Origin: Mycobacterium ahvazicum
GTDB lineage: Bacteria > Actinomycetota > Actinomycetes > Mycobacteriales > Mycobacteriaceae
Assembly (NCBI RefSeq): GCF_900176255.2
Contig: NZ_FXEG02000005.1
Span: forward strand, 248,001 to 312,000
Direction of reading: 5' to 3'
Length of the DNA: 64,000 bases
Shown here: positions 1-8,562 of the stretch, piece by piece
Layout: each line of letters starts with the position of its first letter
Position numbering within the stretch: position 1 is the stretch's first letter
Notes under the pieces: model-generated
What the model was told of the DNA's origin: nothing
Seen by the model: only the letters and a program-made list of their open reading frames with translations
Databases searched by the model: none
Translations under genes and position numbers: made by a program

Positions 1-510
1 CAGCGGGACCACCGCGGCTTTTCGTCGCGCTTGTTCTCCGCCAAGGAGTTCGATCGTTACGGCCTGACGTTCAAAGTCACCGAGACGGACGTGTTCTTCA
101 ACTACACCCGCGGCACGGTGCGGGGTCTGCACTTTCAGGTGCCGCCCTTCGTCGAGTCCCGGTTGTTGCGCTGCACCCGCGGTGCCATTGCCGCTGCTGT
201 CGTCGACATCCGGCCCGATTCGCAGACTTTTGGCGACCACATGATGGTCGAGCTGAACGCCGACAATCACCGGGCGCTGTTCCTGCCGCCCTTCGTCGCC
301 TACGGCTTTCAGACGCTGACCGCCAACACCGAGGTCAACTACCAGGTCAGCGGTCATCGTGAGCCAGCCGACGAGCAGGGATTGCGCTGGAACGACGCGG
401 AATTCGGAATCGAGTGGCCGCTGCCGGTCACCGTCATCTCCGAGGAGGACGCCAGCTGGCCGGCGTACGCGCCGCGGCCCGTGCCGATTGTGAGCGCCGC
501 ATCATGCTGA
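1..510 (+). CDS. RmlC-like dTDP-4-keto-sugar 3,5-epimerase family protein (5' partial)
   Basis: The frame is open back to the first base (it begins QRDHRGF), so the start lies outside the window. This is a cupin-fold member of the dTDP-4-dehydrorhamnose 3,5-epimerase family, cytosolic enzymes that make dTDP-rhamnose-type sugar donors. Seen: the RGLHFQ block with the catalytic-base His, VNYQVS, and GLRWNDAEFGIEWP near the C-terminus. Odd: the family's Lys in 'GKLVRC' is Arg here (ESRLLRC), and 'GFAHGF' has become 'FVAYGF'. It may therefore be a 3- or 5-epimerase with altered specificity, or a non-catalytic relative. It lies 68 bases ahead of the initiating transferase and probably supplies a deoxysugar to the same glycan. 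Confidence 0.8.
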   Translation, partial: QRDHRGFSSRLFSAKEFDRYGLTFKVTETDVFFNYTRGTVRGLHFQVPPFVESRLLRCTRGAIAAAVVDIRPDSQTFGDHMMVELNADNHRALFLPPFVAYGFQTLTANTEVNYQVSGHREPADEQGLRWNDAEFGIEWPLPVTVISEEDASWPAYAPRPVPIVSAASC

Positions 511-578
511 GGGGCGCCGCGACCGCGCCGGCTCCTCAGGTGATCTACCCGTCATGTGCGAGCTGAGGACGCCGAGCC

Positions 579-2168
579 ATGATCATGCCGATGTCTCCGG
601 CACCGTCCGCGACGGCGTTCCGCCCCAACCAGCGACCGTATAAGCGGAGGGCAACAGGGATGATCTCGTTGCCGGGTGGTCGACTTCCTGGTTCCGCGCT
701 GGCCACTCAGTCGGCGCCGATGCCCGACACCAAGGCCGCTCGCCGCTGGCAAGACCTGTACGCGGGACGGCTGCGCGCCAGCGACACGCTGATCGTCTCC
801 GGTTCGGTCATGCTCGCCCAACTCGTCCGGTTCGGGGAGTCGCCGGCCCGGACCTCGGCCTACTCGGGACCGGTCATGACGCTGTTCTCGATTCTCTTCG
901 CGGCGCTGTGGCTGTCGGCGCTCGCCGTGTTCCAGACGCGGTCTGCGCGCATCATCGGGTCGGGCATCGACGAGTACCGCCGGATCGGCAGCGCGTCGTT
1001 CTGGACGTTCGGCATCATCGCGATGGTCACCCTGCTCGCCAAGGTCGACCTGGCCCGCGGCTACCTCGCGATCGCGCTGCCCGCCGGCACCTTCGGACTG
1101 CTGGCCAGCCGCAGCCTGTGGCGCCAGCACCTGGGCAGCAAGCGGGCCCGCGGCCAATGCCAGACCAAGGTCCTCGCGGTCGGTGACCGCCAGGCCGTCG
1201 CGCACCTCGCGCACGAGCTGGCCCGCGACCCCCGGGCGGGGTGCGTCGTGGTCGGGGTCTGCATTCCCGGATACGGCCCGTCGCGCGGCAACACCCTGGT
1301 GGTCGAGGGCCGCGAGGTCCCGATCCTGGGTGACGAAAGCCACGCGGTGGACGCGATCGACAACTGCGGTGCCGACACCGTGGCGGTGACGCGGACCGAG
1401 CACTTCGGGGTCCGCGGGATCCGAGAACTGATGTGGCAGCTGGAAACCAAGGACGTCGACCTGGTCGTCTCACCCGGCGTGATGGACGTCGCCGAAGCGC
1501 GACTGACCCTGCAGCTGACCTCCGGGTTGCCGCTGCTGCACGTCGAGAAGCCGCAATACGAAGGCACCCAGCGCTTTCAGAAGCAGGCCTTCGACTTCTG
1601 TTTCTCGCTGGCCGCGCTGATCGCGACCGCGCCGGTGCTGATCGTCGCGGCGATCGCGGTCAAGCTGACCAGTAAGGGACCCGTCTTCTACCCGTCCGAG
1701 CGCATCGGCATGGACGGCCGCCCGTTTACGATGCTGAAGTTCCGCACGATGACCGACGGCGCCGACCAGCAGCTCGACCAGCTGCTGGCGCAGAACGAAA
1801 GCGCCGGCGGCATGCTGTTCAAGATGCGCCGCGACCCGCGCGTCACGCCGGTCGGCCGGATCCTGCGCCGCTTCAGCATCGACGAGCTGCCGCAGTTCAT
1901 CAATGTGATCAGGGGCGACATGAGTGTCGTCGGGCCGCGCCCGCCGCTGCGCCGGGAAGTCGAGAACTACGACGGTGACGTCGCGCGCCGGCTGCTGGTG
2001 AAGCCGGGCGTCAGCGGATTGTGGCAGGTGAGCGGTCGCTCAGAACTTTCCTGGGAGCAAACCGTCCGGTTGGATCTGTCCTACGTCGACAACTGGTCGA
2101 TGGCGGGCGACCTGATGATCATCGCCAAGACCGTCAAGGCCGTCCTGACAAGTCACGGCGCATACTAG
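579..2168 (+). CDS. WbaP-type polyprenyl glycosylphosphotransferase (initiating sugar transferase)
   Basis: Membrane enzyme that starts a polysaccharide repeat unit by moving a sugar-1-phosphate from a nucleotide sugar to undecaprenyl (or decaprenyl) phosphate. About 529 residues. Several hydrophobic segments lie in the N-terminal third (for example around residues 70-180), then a Rossmann-like middle region. The C-terminal bacterial sugar transferase domain (about 345-529) shows PVFYPSERIG, MLKFRTM, IDELPQF with the catalytic Asp-Glu pair near residue 433, VGPRPP, and KPGVSGLWQVSGR. The start is uncertain: ATGs at 579, 585 and 660 are all in frame and none has a clear ribosome binding site. 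Six bases separate it from the flippase gene, so the two are probably one operon. Confidence 0.9.
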   Translation: MIMPMSPAPSATAFRPNQRPYKRRATGMISLPGGRLPGSALATQSAPMPDTKAARRWQDLYAGRLRASDTLIVSGSVMLAQLVRFGESPARTSAYSGPVMTLFSILFAALWLSALAVFQTRSARIIGSGIDEYRRIGSASFWTFGIIAMVTLLAKVDLARGYLAIALPAGTFGLLASRSLWRQHLGSKRARGQCQTKVLAVGDRQAVAHLAHELARDPRAGCVVVGVCIPGYGPSRGNTLVVEGREVPILGDESHAVDAIDNCGADTVAVTRTEHFGVRGIRELMWQLETKDVDLVVSPGVMDVAEARLTLQLTSGLPLLHVEKPQYEGTQRFQKQAFDFCFSLAALIATAPVLIVAAIAVKLTSKGPVFYPSERIGMDGRPFTMLKFRTMTDGADQQLDQLLAQNESAGGMLFKMRRDPRVTPVGRILRRFSIDELPQFINVIRGDMSVVGPRPPLRREVENYDGDVARRLLVKPGVSGLWQVSGRSELSWEQTVRLDLSYVDNWSMAGDLMIIAKTVKAVLTSHGAY

Positions 2169-2174
2169 GGAGTC

Positions 2175-3638
2175 ATGACTGAGCCGACGGCACCCGGTGC
2201 GGTCGTACCGTCAGTGCCGCTGCGGCGGATGGCTCACGCGTTCTCCATCCAGCTGATCTGCCGCGCGCTGGGCATGATGGCCTCGGTGGTGTCGGTGGCC
2301 ATGACCGCCCGCTACCTGGGTCCCGGGCGGTACGGTCTGCTGTCCATCGCGATGCTGTTCATCGCCATGTGGACCAGCCTGGCCGACCTCGGCATCGCCA
2401 CCGTGATCGTGCGGCGGGTGACCTCCGGCCGCGGCGACCTCGAGCGCCTGGTCCGCGTCAACAGCGGTATGGCCCTGGTCTACTGCGTTCCGCTGGCACT
2501 GCTGGCGGCCGGGTCGGGCTTGCTGATCTATCACGACTCCGATGTGCAGGTGATGCTCATCGTGCTGTCCGGGGCGCTGCTGATGCAGACCATGGTGACG
2601 CGGTTCGAGCCGGTGTTTCTTGCCACCGTGCGGTTCTCCGCCGTGGCGATCTCCGACGTCGTCGGCCGCCTCGGCGCGCTGGCGATGGTCGCCATCCTGG
2701 TGGCACAGCGCGCCGACGTCATCTGGTTCGCTGTCGCACAACTCATTCCGCCCGCCGTGGCGCTGCTGATCCAGGGCGCCGCCGCGATGCGGCACATCTC
2801 GGTGCGGCCGGTCTTCGCGCCGCGCGAGGCCACCGACCTGTTGCGGGAAAGCCTGCCGCTGATCGGATTCCTCGTCGTCGGGCTGCTGTACTGCCGCGCC
2901 GACGGCGTGATCCTGTCGCTGTTGAGCACCCACTCCGAGGTCGGTGTGTACGGCCTGGCCTTCACGATCGCCTTCAACACGATCGTGGTGTCGCTGATCT
3001 TCCTGAAGTCGACGCTGTCGACAGCCACCGAGCTGTTCGCGCGTGACGTCGTCGCGTTCGCCGGCTTTCTGCGCCGCAGCGTCGAGCTGATGTACTTCGT
3101 CGCGGTGCCGGTCGCGGTGATCGGCGCGTTGCTCGCCGGTCCGTTGATCGGGCTCTTCGGCGACCAGGCGTTCGTCGCCCGCGGAACCCCGACCCTGGCA
3201 TTGCTATTCATCGCCGCGGCACTGCGATTCGTCAGCGGCACGCTCGGCCAGGGGCTGGTCGCCAGCCATCATCAGCGGATCCTGTTCTGGTTGACGATCG
3301 CCACCCTGGTACTCAACGTCACGCTCAACCTCTCACTGGCCGGGCGCTACGGTGCGGTCGGGCCCGGTGTCGCGCTGGTGTGCACGGAGTTCTTCAACAT
3401 GGTGATCAGCAGCTGGTGGCTGCGCCGGCATTGCGGCTACCGCACACCGATGGCCTTCCTGCTGCGGGTGCTGGTGCCGACGGGCGCCAGTGTCGTTGTC
3501 ACACTGCTGCTTTCGGGCCATCACGTGGTTGTCGTCCTGGCGGTGGCCGCGGCCGTCTATCTGGCCACCAGCGCGGCGGTCGGTCCGCTGCGCTGGTCGG
3601 ACCTGAACTCGCTGCGCCGGAGTCAGCTCGCGGCATGA
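2175..3638 (+). CDS. Wzx-type polysaccharide flippase (MOP superfamily)
   Basis: 487-residue polytopic membrane protein with about 12-14 hydrophobic segments and the layout of the MOP/Wzx lipid-linked oligosaccharide flippases. These move polyprenyl-pyrophosphate-linked repeat units across the plasma membrane. The early ARYLGPGRYGLLSIA segment is typical of polysaccharide-biosynthesis flippases. It starts 6 bases after the initiating transferase and its TGA overlaps the ATG of the next glycosyltransferase (ATGA), implying translational coupling. Together with the Wzy-like and Wzz-like genes at 12301-15221 it completes a Wzx/Wzy-type pathway. The substrate cannot be read from the sequence. Confidence 0.88.
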   Translation: MTEPTAPGAVVPSVPLRRMAHAFSIQLICRALGMMASVVSVAMTARYLGPGRYGLLSIAMLFIAMWTSLADLGIATVIVRRVTSGRGDLERLVRVNSGMALVYCVPLALLAAGSGLLIYHDSDVQVMLIVLSGALLMQTMVTRFEPVFLATVRFSAVAISDVVGRLGALAMVAILVAQRADVIWFAVAQLIPPAVALLIQGAAAMRHISVRPVFAPREATDLLRESLPLIGFLVVGLLYCRADGVILSLLSTHSEVGVYGLAFTIAFNTIVVSLIFLKSTLSTATELFARDVVAFAGFLRRSVELMYFVAVPVAVIGALLAGPLIGLFGDQAFVARGTPTLALLFIAAALRFVSGTLGQGLVASHHQRILFWLTIATLVLNVTLNLSLAGRYGAVGPGVALVCTEFFNMVISSWWLRRHCGYRTPMAFLLRVLVPTGASVVVTLLLSGHHVVVVLAVAAAVYLATSAAVGPLRWSDLNSLRRSQLAA

Positions 3639-5575
3639 AGCACGAGTTGGATCGGTCCTATCTCAAGCAACCGGTCGGCGACTCGGCCGCGCTGCCGTCG
3701 ACGCGGTCACTTGCGGTGCTGATCGTCGCGCAGGGCTCCGCTGACGCGCTGGCGCGTTGCCTGGCCGGCGTCGCCGAGCACCTGCCCGAGCTGCCGGTCT
3801 ACGTCTATGCCTGCGGCGAGCCGGCCACCCGGTACCCGACGGTGCACTGGGTGCCCGGATCGGCCAATGTCGGTGTCGCGGCGGCATACAACGCGCTGGT
3901 GCAGCATGCGCCACCCGACGCCGATCTGCTGTTGCTGCGTGCCGACACCCGGCTGCTGGGGCCCTTGACGCGCACCCGGGAGTTGCTGCGCCGGCCGAAA
4001 GTCGCGGCGGTCTCGCCGATGGCGCAGGACACGGCGGCCCGCCGCAAGCCCTGGGACGTCGCGACCCGGCGCCACACCGTCGCCCGCGCGCTGATGGCCG
4101 ACGCCGGCTACTCCGACTCGCTGCGCGGCACCCCGATCTCACCGCACTATGCCCGACCGCCGCTCGAATCAGACAGTCTCGACGGCGATTTGGACGGCAC
4201 CTGTCTGGCGATCAACCGCGCGGCGTGGAACACCATCGGCGGCTTCGACGAAGAGTTCTTCGGCTACGGCGAAACAGCCGACTGGCAGGCGCGGGCCCGC
4301 GCGGCGGGCTGGCGGTTGCTGCTGGCCGACGAGCTCGGTGTCGATCGGGGCGGCCCGGTGGCCGGCCGGGGCGACCAGCGCCGCCGCGAACTGGAGTTGG
4401 CCCGCACCAACACCGCGCTACTGCTCGAGCACCAGAAGAGCGTTCATCACGCGGATCTGTATCTGGCCGGGACCACGCTGCTGCACCGCGTTCAGCGGTC
4501 CAGGCGCGAGGTGCCCGTCGCCCGCCGCACCGACCTGCCGTCGATCGTGATCTCCAGCAACCGCCTGGTCTACGGCGGCGCTGAACGCCAAAAGGCTTTG
4601 CTTGCAACGGAATTAGACCGGCGCGGCTACTCGGTCACCATCGTCTGCGTGCAGCGGTTCGGCCCGTTGATCGCCGAGATCCCGGCTACCGTGCGCGTGG
4701 TGCGCCAGCCCTGGTGGGCGCCGGTGATCGACCTACCCGAGGGCCCGGCCGTGCTGATCACCGCCGATACCAACACCGAGGCGGGCTTTGCGACGTTGTG
4801 GCGCGCGGCCGGCAAGGGCCGGCGCTGGCTGGTCGCGCCGCATGTTCCTCCCGAGCAGGACCGGCCCATCTATTCCCGGCCGCTGACCGTCGCCATGCGC
4901 CGGGCGGACGGGTTCATCGTTCTGGCGCAACGGCATTGGGACATGCTGGCCGCACAGCATCGGCTGTGGGGCCGGCGTTTCGTCGCCCCCAACGGCGTCG
5001 CCCGGGCCGGCGATCCCGTGCCACCGGCCCGGACCAGGACCGCCGGCGAGCCGTTGCACCTGGTGATGTTGTCGCGCATCCTCGAGCACAAGAATCCGCA
5101 CCTGCTGGTCGAGGCACTCGCCGGGCTGGCCGATATGCCTTGGCAGCTGTCGATTTTCGGTGACGGCCCGGACCGGGAGAGACTGCAGGCACGAACGCCC
5201 GCGCAATTGCGCGACCGGGTGCACTGGCGCGGCTGGGTCCCCGGCCCCGAGACGGCGCTGGCCGACGCGGATCTGCTGTGTGTTCCCAGCCGCTCCGAGG
5301 CCTTCCCGCTGGTGATTCTCGAGGCGATGGCCCGGTCGATACCGGTTGCGGCGTCCGCGATTTGCGCCGTGCCGGAGATGCTGGATTTCGGAAAGGCGGG
5401 ATTCCTCGTCGATCCCGTGTCGGTGTCGGGATGGCGAGAGCGCTTGGCCGGCATCCTCGCGCAGCCCGACGAATTGCCGCCGATCGGGCGGCGCGGCTTC
5501 GAACGCATGCACAAGCACTACACGGTGGAGGCGATGACCGACGCCTACATCGAGGCGATCAACGCGGTGCTGTGA
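3635..5575 (+). CDS. Fused two-domain glycosyltransferase (GT2-like plus GT4)
   Basis: 646 residues from an ATG that overlaps the flippase stop codon (ATGA at 3635-3638). The same frame stays open upstream, but only inside the flippase gene. The N-terminal half (about 25-235) resembles a GT2/rhamnosyltransferase-type GT-A domain: LAVLIVAQGSADALARCL, SANVGVAAAYNALV, a DADLLLLRAD segment in the DxD position, and GGFDEEFFGYGETADW near residue 200. The C-terminal half (about 303-646) is a GT-B fold GT4 enzyme: NRLVYGGAERQ, LSRILEHKNPHLLVEAL, and SRSEAFPLVILEAMARSIPVA (the EX7E motif). One protein may therefore add two successive sugars to the lipid-linked repeat. Acceptor and donors are unknown. 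Confidence 0.85.
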   Translation: MKHELDRSYLKQPVGDSAALPSTRSLAVLIVAQGSADALARCLAGVAEHLPELPVYVYACGEPATRYPTVHWVPGSANVGVAAAYNALVQHAPPDADLLLLRADTRLLGPLTRTRELLRRPKVAAVSPMAQDTAARRKPWDVATRRHTVARALMADAGYSDSLRGTPISPHYARPPLESDSLDGDLDGTCLAINRAAWNTIGGFDEEFFGYGETADWQARARAAGWRLLLADELGVDRGGPVAGRGDQRRRELELARTNTALLLEHQKSVHHADLYLAGTTLLHRVQRSRREVPVARRTDLPSIVISSNRLVYGGAERQKALLATELDRRGYSVTIVCVQRFGPLIAEIPATVRVVRQPWWAPVIDLPEGPAVLITADTNTEAGFATLWRAAGKGRRWLVAPHVPPEQDRPIYSRPLTVAMRRADGFIVLAQRHWDMLAAQHRLWGRRFVAPNGVARAGDPVPPARTRTAGEPLHLVMLSRILEHKNPHLLVEALAGLADMPWQLSIFGDGPDRERLQARTPAQLRDRVHWRGWVPGPETALADADLLCVPSRSEAFPLVILEAMARSIPVAASAICAVPEMLDFGKAGFLVDPVSVSGWRERLAGILAQPDELPPIGRRGFERMHKHYTVEAMTDAYIEAINAVL

Positions 5576-5597
5576 ATCCGGTTGTGCCGCTTCGGAC

Positions 5598-6449
5598 TTA
5601 CTGCTCGCGCGGGCCCAGGATCTTTTCGATCGTGCGCAGCGATGTCCGGTGCTGCGAGTACCGGCCGGAATAGAGGAAGTACCGGGGTTCGACGTAGAGC
5701 TCGCCGATGTCGGTCGGCACATCCGCAAAGTGCTGCGACAGCGCGCTGTCGACGAAAAAGGCATTGGTACCCGAATGGGAATTGCAGCACACCAGCCGGT
5801 AGTCGAAGCGCGCGAACATGGCGACGAAGCTACTCAGCGACGCCCCGAAGTAATCGTCGGACTGCCATTGGTGGTCGGGGTCGTAGCTGATCTGAAATTT
5901 CACCGGCGGCGGGAACTTGGCGTTGTACTCGACGATGAAAAGCGTCGGTCGCATCCCGTCTGCCAGCAGCTTTTCGATCAGGTAGATGTCGTTGCCGTCC
6001 AAATCCAGCGAGACGACGTCGACCGCGCCGGCATCGATGCGCCGCAGGCAGGCCGCGCTCAGCGCCAGGATGTTCTCCGCGGTGATCCAGGCCTTCTCGT
6101 AGGTGAAGTGCGGACCGTCCGGGTAGGTGACCGCCAGCTCCTGTCCCCCGACCCAGAAGCCCTTCCAGCCCAGCGCGGCGAGAATCAGCGTGTTGTTTTC
6201 CGTCCCGTCGCCGACGCCGAATTCGGCGAATACGCCGTCCTCGAGCCGGCCGACGCGGCGCAGGATCTCCAGCGTGATGCCGTCCTCGTCCGTCGACGAA
6301 AAACACTTCTTGCCCGCGCGGTTCAGCGGATTCGGATGGTTCGCCTTCAGCGACTGAGAATGATCGAAGAGGATCAGATCCTTGAGCTGATCCCGCGTTT
6401 GGGTGCCGAGGATGCGCCGGATCTTTTCCTTGAGCGTCTCTTTGGGCAT
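5598..6449 (-). CDS. FkbM-like SAM-dependent methyltransferase, putative
   Basis: 283 residues, convergent with the fused glycosyltransferase (22-base gap). The central part has the FkbM/Rossmann pattern: FAEFGVGDGTENNTLIL as the SAM-binding glycine-rich loop and DVVSLDLDGNDIYLIEKLL with the acidic motif, followed by PTLFIVEYNAKFPP. FkbM-type enzymes usually O-methylate sugars or polyketides, so here it probably methylates a sugar hydroxyl of the polysaccharide; that role is inferred from context. No signal peptide is seen. The ATG is preceded by a 232-base divergent region (6450-6681) that must hold the promoters for this gene and the next one. Confidence 0.6.
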   Translation of the reverse strand: MPKETLKEKIRRILGTQTRDQLKDLILFDHSQSLKANHPNPLNRAGKKCFSSTDEDGITLEILRRVGRLEDGVFAEFGVGDGTENNTLILAALGWKGFWVGGQELAVTYPDGPHFTYEKAWITAENILALSAACLRRIDAGAVDVVSLDLDGNDIYLIEKLLADGMRPTLFIVEYNAKFPPPVKFQISYDPDHQWQSDDYFGASLSSFVAMFARFDYRLVCCNSHSGTNAFFVDSALSQHFADVPTDIGELYVEPRYFLYSGRYSQHRTSLRTIEKILGPREQ

Positions 6450-6681
6450 TTGGTCACTAAAGCTACCATCCCGAGACCGTGGAATTTGCGTATCGCGGTC
6501 GGCAACTGCGCACGTGGGAGTTCTTGTAGCCCCGGCGATTTCCCCCGTACCGCCGGGCCGGCCCGCGGGTGGCGGAGCTCCCCGGCGCGGGGTTGCTCAT
6601 CGCGCGGAATGTGCCGTAGGTTTTCCACTGTCCTCTCCGGTTTGCTGATATCGCGAGGACGCTCAGGAGGAATGTGAGACC

Positions 6682-7503
6682 GTGCGGTGCCGCATCTGCA
6701 GTTCGGCCGCCACGCCGGCGTTCAATCACGAAGTGCTCTGCAAATACGTTTGCAAGTACTACTTCTGCGATAACTGCGGGGTGCTGGCCACCGAAGAGCC
6801 CTATTGGCTCGACGAGGCCTATGCCAGCCCGATGGCGGCGGCGGACACCACGATGCTGTGGCGCAACCAATACCTGGCGCGGGTCATGTCCGTGTTGCTG
6901 TATTTCCTCTTCGATCCGCGTGGCCGGTTTCTCGACGCGGCCGGGGGTTACGGCGTTTACACCCGCCTGATGCGCGACATCGGCTTCGACTACTACTGGA
7001 CCGACAAGTACTCCCCCAACCTGACCGCGCAGGGCTTCCAGGCAACGGCGGGTCCCGGCGCGCCGTATACCGTCGTCACCGCCTTCGAAGTGATGGAGCA
7101 TCTCGCCGACCCGGTCGCATTCGTGGGCGAGCTGCTCGACACCACCGGCACCGACACGATCGTTTTCACGACGGAGCTTTTCGACGGCGGTCCCCCAGAT
7201 ACCGAGGAGTGGATGTACTACGCGTTCGCCACCGGGCAGCACATCACCTTCTACCAGAAGCGGACGCTGGAACTGATCGGGCAGCGCTTCGGCATGCGGT
7301 TCCACACCTCCAAGACCCGGCGGTGGGCGATCGGCGGGATGGGTCTGCACATCTGGACGCGGGCGAAGATCAATCCGCTTGTCTGGCGGCTGCTCGCCTC
7401 GCCGCATGTGACGAACCTGCTTGCGGCCGTGCCCAGGCGATCGCTGGAAACCAAGATGTGGACCGACGCCGACATCTTCCTACAGGCCAACGGAGAGCAG
7501 TGA
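6682..7503 (+). CDS. Class I SAM methyltransferase with N-terminal zinc-knuckle
   Basis: 273 residues from a GTG preceded by AGGAGG about 11 bases upstream. The N-terminus has two CxxC pairs (CRIC and CDNC, with CKYVC between) that look like the zinc-binding head seen in sugar C-methyltransferase-like proteins. The SAM site is FLDAAGGYGVYTRLM (about residue 75) followed by VVTAFEVMEHLADP, the Methyltransf_23 pattern. Its stop overlaps the GTG of the next glycosyltransferase (GTGA), so the pair is coupled. Likely role: methylation of a sugar in the exopolysaccharide; the exact substrate is unknown. Confidence 0.8.
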   Translation: MRCRICSSAATPAFNHEVLCKYVCKYYFCDNCGVLATEEPYWLDEAYASPMAAADTTMLWRNQYLARVMSVLLYFLFDPRGRFLDAAGGYGVYTRLMRDIGFDYYWTDKYSPNLTAQGFQATAGPGAPYTVVTAFEVMEHLADPVAFVGELLDTTGTDTIVFTTELFDGGPPDTEEWMYYAFATGQHITFYQKRTLELIGQRFGMRFHTSKTRRWAIGGMGLHIWTRAKINPLVWRLLASPHVTNLLAAVPRRSLETKMWTDADIFLQANGEQ

Positions 7504-8558
7504 ATTCACCTCGGGTGCTTTGGCTTTCGCCGTGGACGCGGCCGGCGGTGCGCGTGCAGTCCGAGGCGCTGATCCGCCATGGCGCCGACGTGCTGCTGGT
7601 GACCTCCAACAAACACCCGGAGTCCGACGCGGCCCGCGACTACGAGCTGGTGCTCGATCCGCGGTTCAAGACCGCGTCGACCTGGGTGCCGACCTTCAAC
7701 GCCTGGCGCCAGATCCGCAAGTTCGCTCCCGACGTGGTGATCGCCGAGATCGTCCGCGACCCACGCTGGATCGCGCTGGCCGGGCTGGCGCCGCGCATTC
7801 AGGTGGTGCATGACGACCGGCCGCACGACCCCGACGAACTGACGCCGGCCTACGAGCGTGCGGTGTTCGACCGCTGGGGTGCCCGATCGGCGGCCACGAT
7901 CACCTACAGCCGGTACGTCGCGGCCGGTGTGGCCGCGCGCCGCGACGTCGCGGGCACGCCGGTGCACGTCGTGCCGCTCGCCAGCGATGTCGACCTGTCC
8001 CGCATCCCGCCGTTCGTGGGTGCGCAGGGACGCCGTGACTTCGTCCTGTTCGGCCGGCTCAACCCCTACAAGAACGTCGACGTCGTGCTGGAGGCCTGGC
8101 AGCGACACGTCGGCGGCGACGGCTGGCGCGGGGACAATCTGGTGCTGATCGGCGACGGCCCACTCGACGCCGCCGCCTTGCCCAAACACACGGTGTGGCG
8201 CAACGGCAGTTACCGCTACGCCGATGTCATCCCCGCGTTGTCGACGGCCAAGGGCTCGATCTCGCACTACCGGCGCGCGTCACAAAGCGGGGTGCAGGTG
8301 CTCTCGATGCAGCTGGGCGTCATGCCGATCGTGTCCACCGCCGGCGGGCTGCCTGAGTACCAGCCGCCGGGCTGCCCGCCGATCGGTATCGACGACGTCG
8401 CCGGGCTGGCCGCCGCGTTCGACCTGCTGGCCGACTCGTCCGTCGCGGCCGAACTCGGGGCTGCGGCGGCGCGCCACTACGCCCAACACTGCGCCGTCGA
8501 CATCGTCGCGGACCGCTTCCTCGAAGTCATCGACGCGGTGCTGGCCCGCCGGCGCTGA
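7500..8558 (+). CDS. GT4-family glycosyltransferase
   Basis: 352 residues from a GTG that overlaps the preceding stop codon by four bases. The GT-B fold is indicated by VLWLSPWTRPAVRVQSEALIRHG at the N-terminus (continuous in the protein but quoted here only as a region, residues 5-27) and, in the C-terminal half, FGRLNPYKNVDVVLEAW, LVLIGDGPL and MPIVSTAGGLPEYQPPG. The usual EX7E motif is degenerate (SHYRRASQSGVQVLSMQLG), so donor specificity cannot be guessed. It ends four bases before the convergent GMC oxidoreductase gene. Confidence 0.8.
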   Translation: MNSPRVLWLSPWTRPAVRVQSEALIRHGADVLLVTSNKHPESDAARDYELVLDPRFKTASTWVPTFNAWRQIRKFAPDVVIAEIVRDPRWIALAGLAPRIQVVHDDRPHDPDELTPAYERAVFDRWGARSAATITYSRYVAAGVAARRDVAGTPVHVVPLASDVDLSRIPPFVGAQGRRDFVLFGRLNPYKNVDVVLEAWQRHVGGDGWRGDNLVLIGDGPLDAAALPKHTVWRNGSYRYADVIPALSTAKGSISHYRRASQSGVQVLSMQLGVMPIVSTAGGLPEYQPPGCPPIGIDDVAGLAAAFDLLADSSVAAELGAAAARHYAQHCAVDIVADRFLEVIDAVLARRR

Positions 8559-8562
8559 CGTC

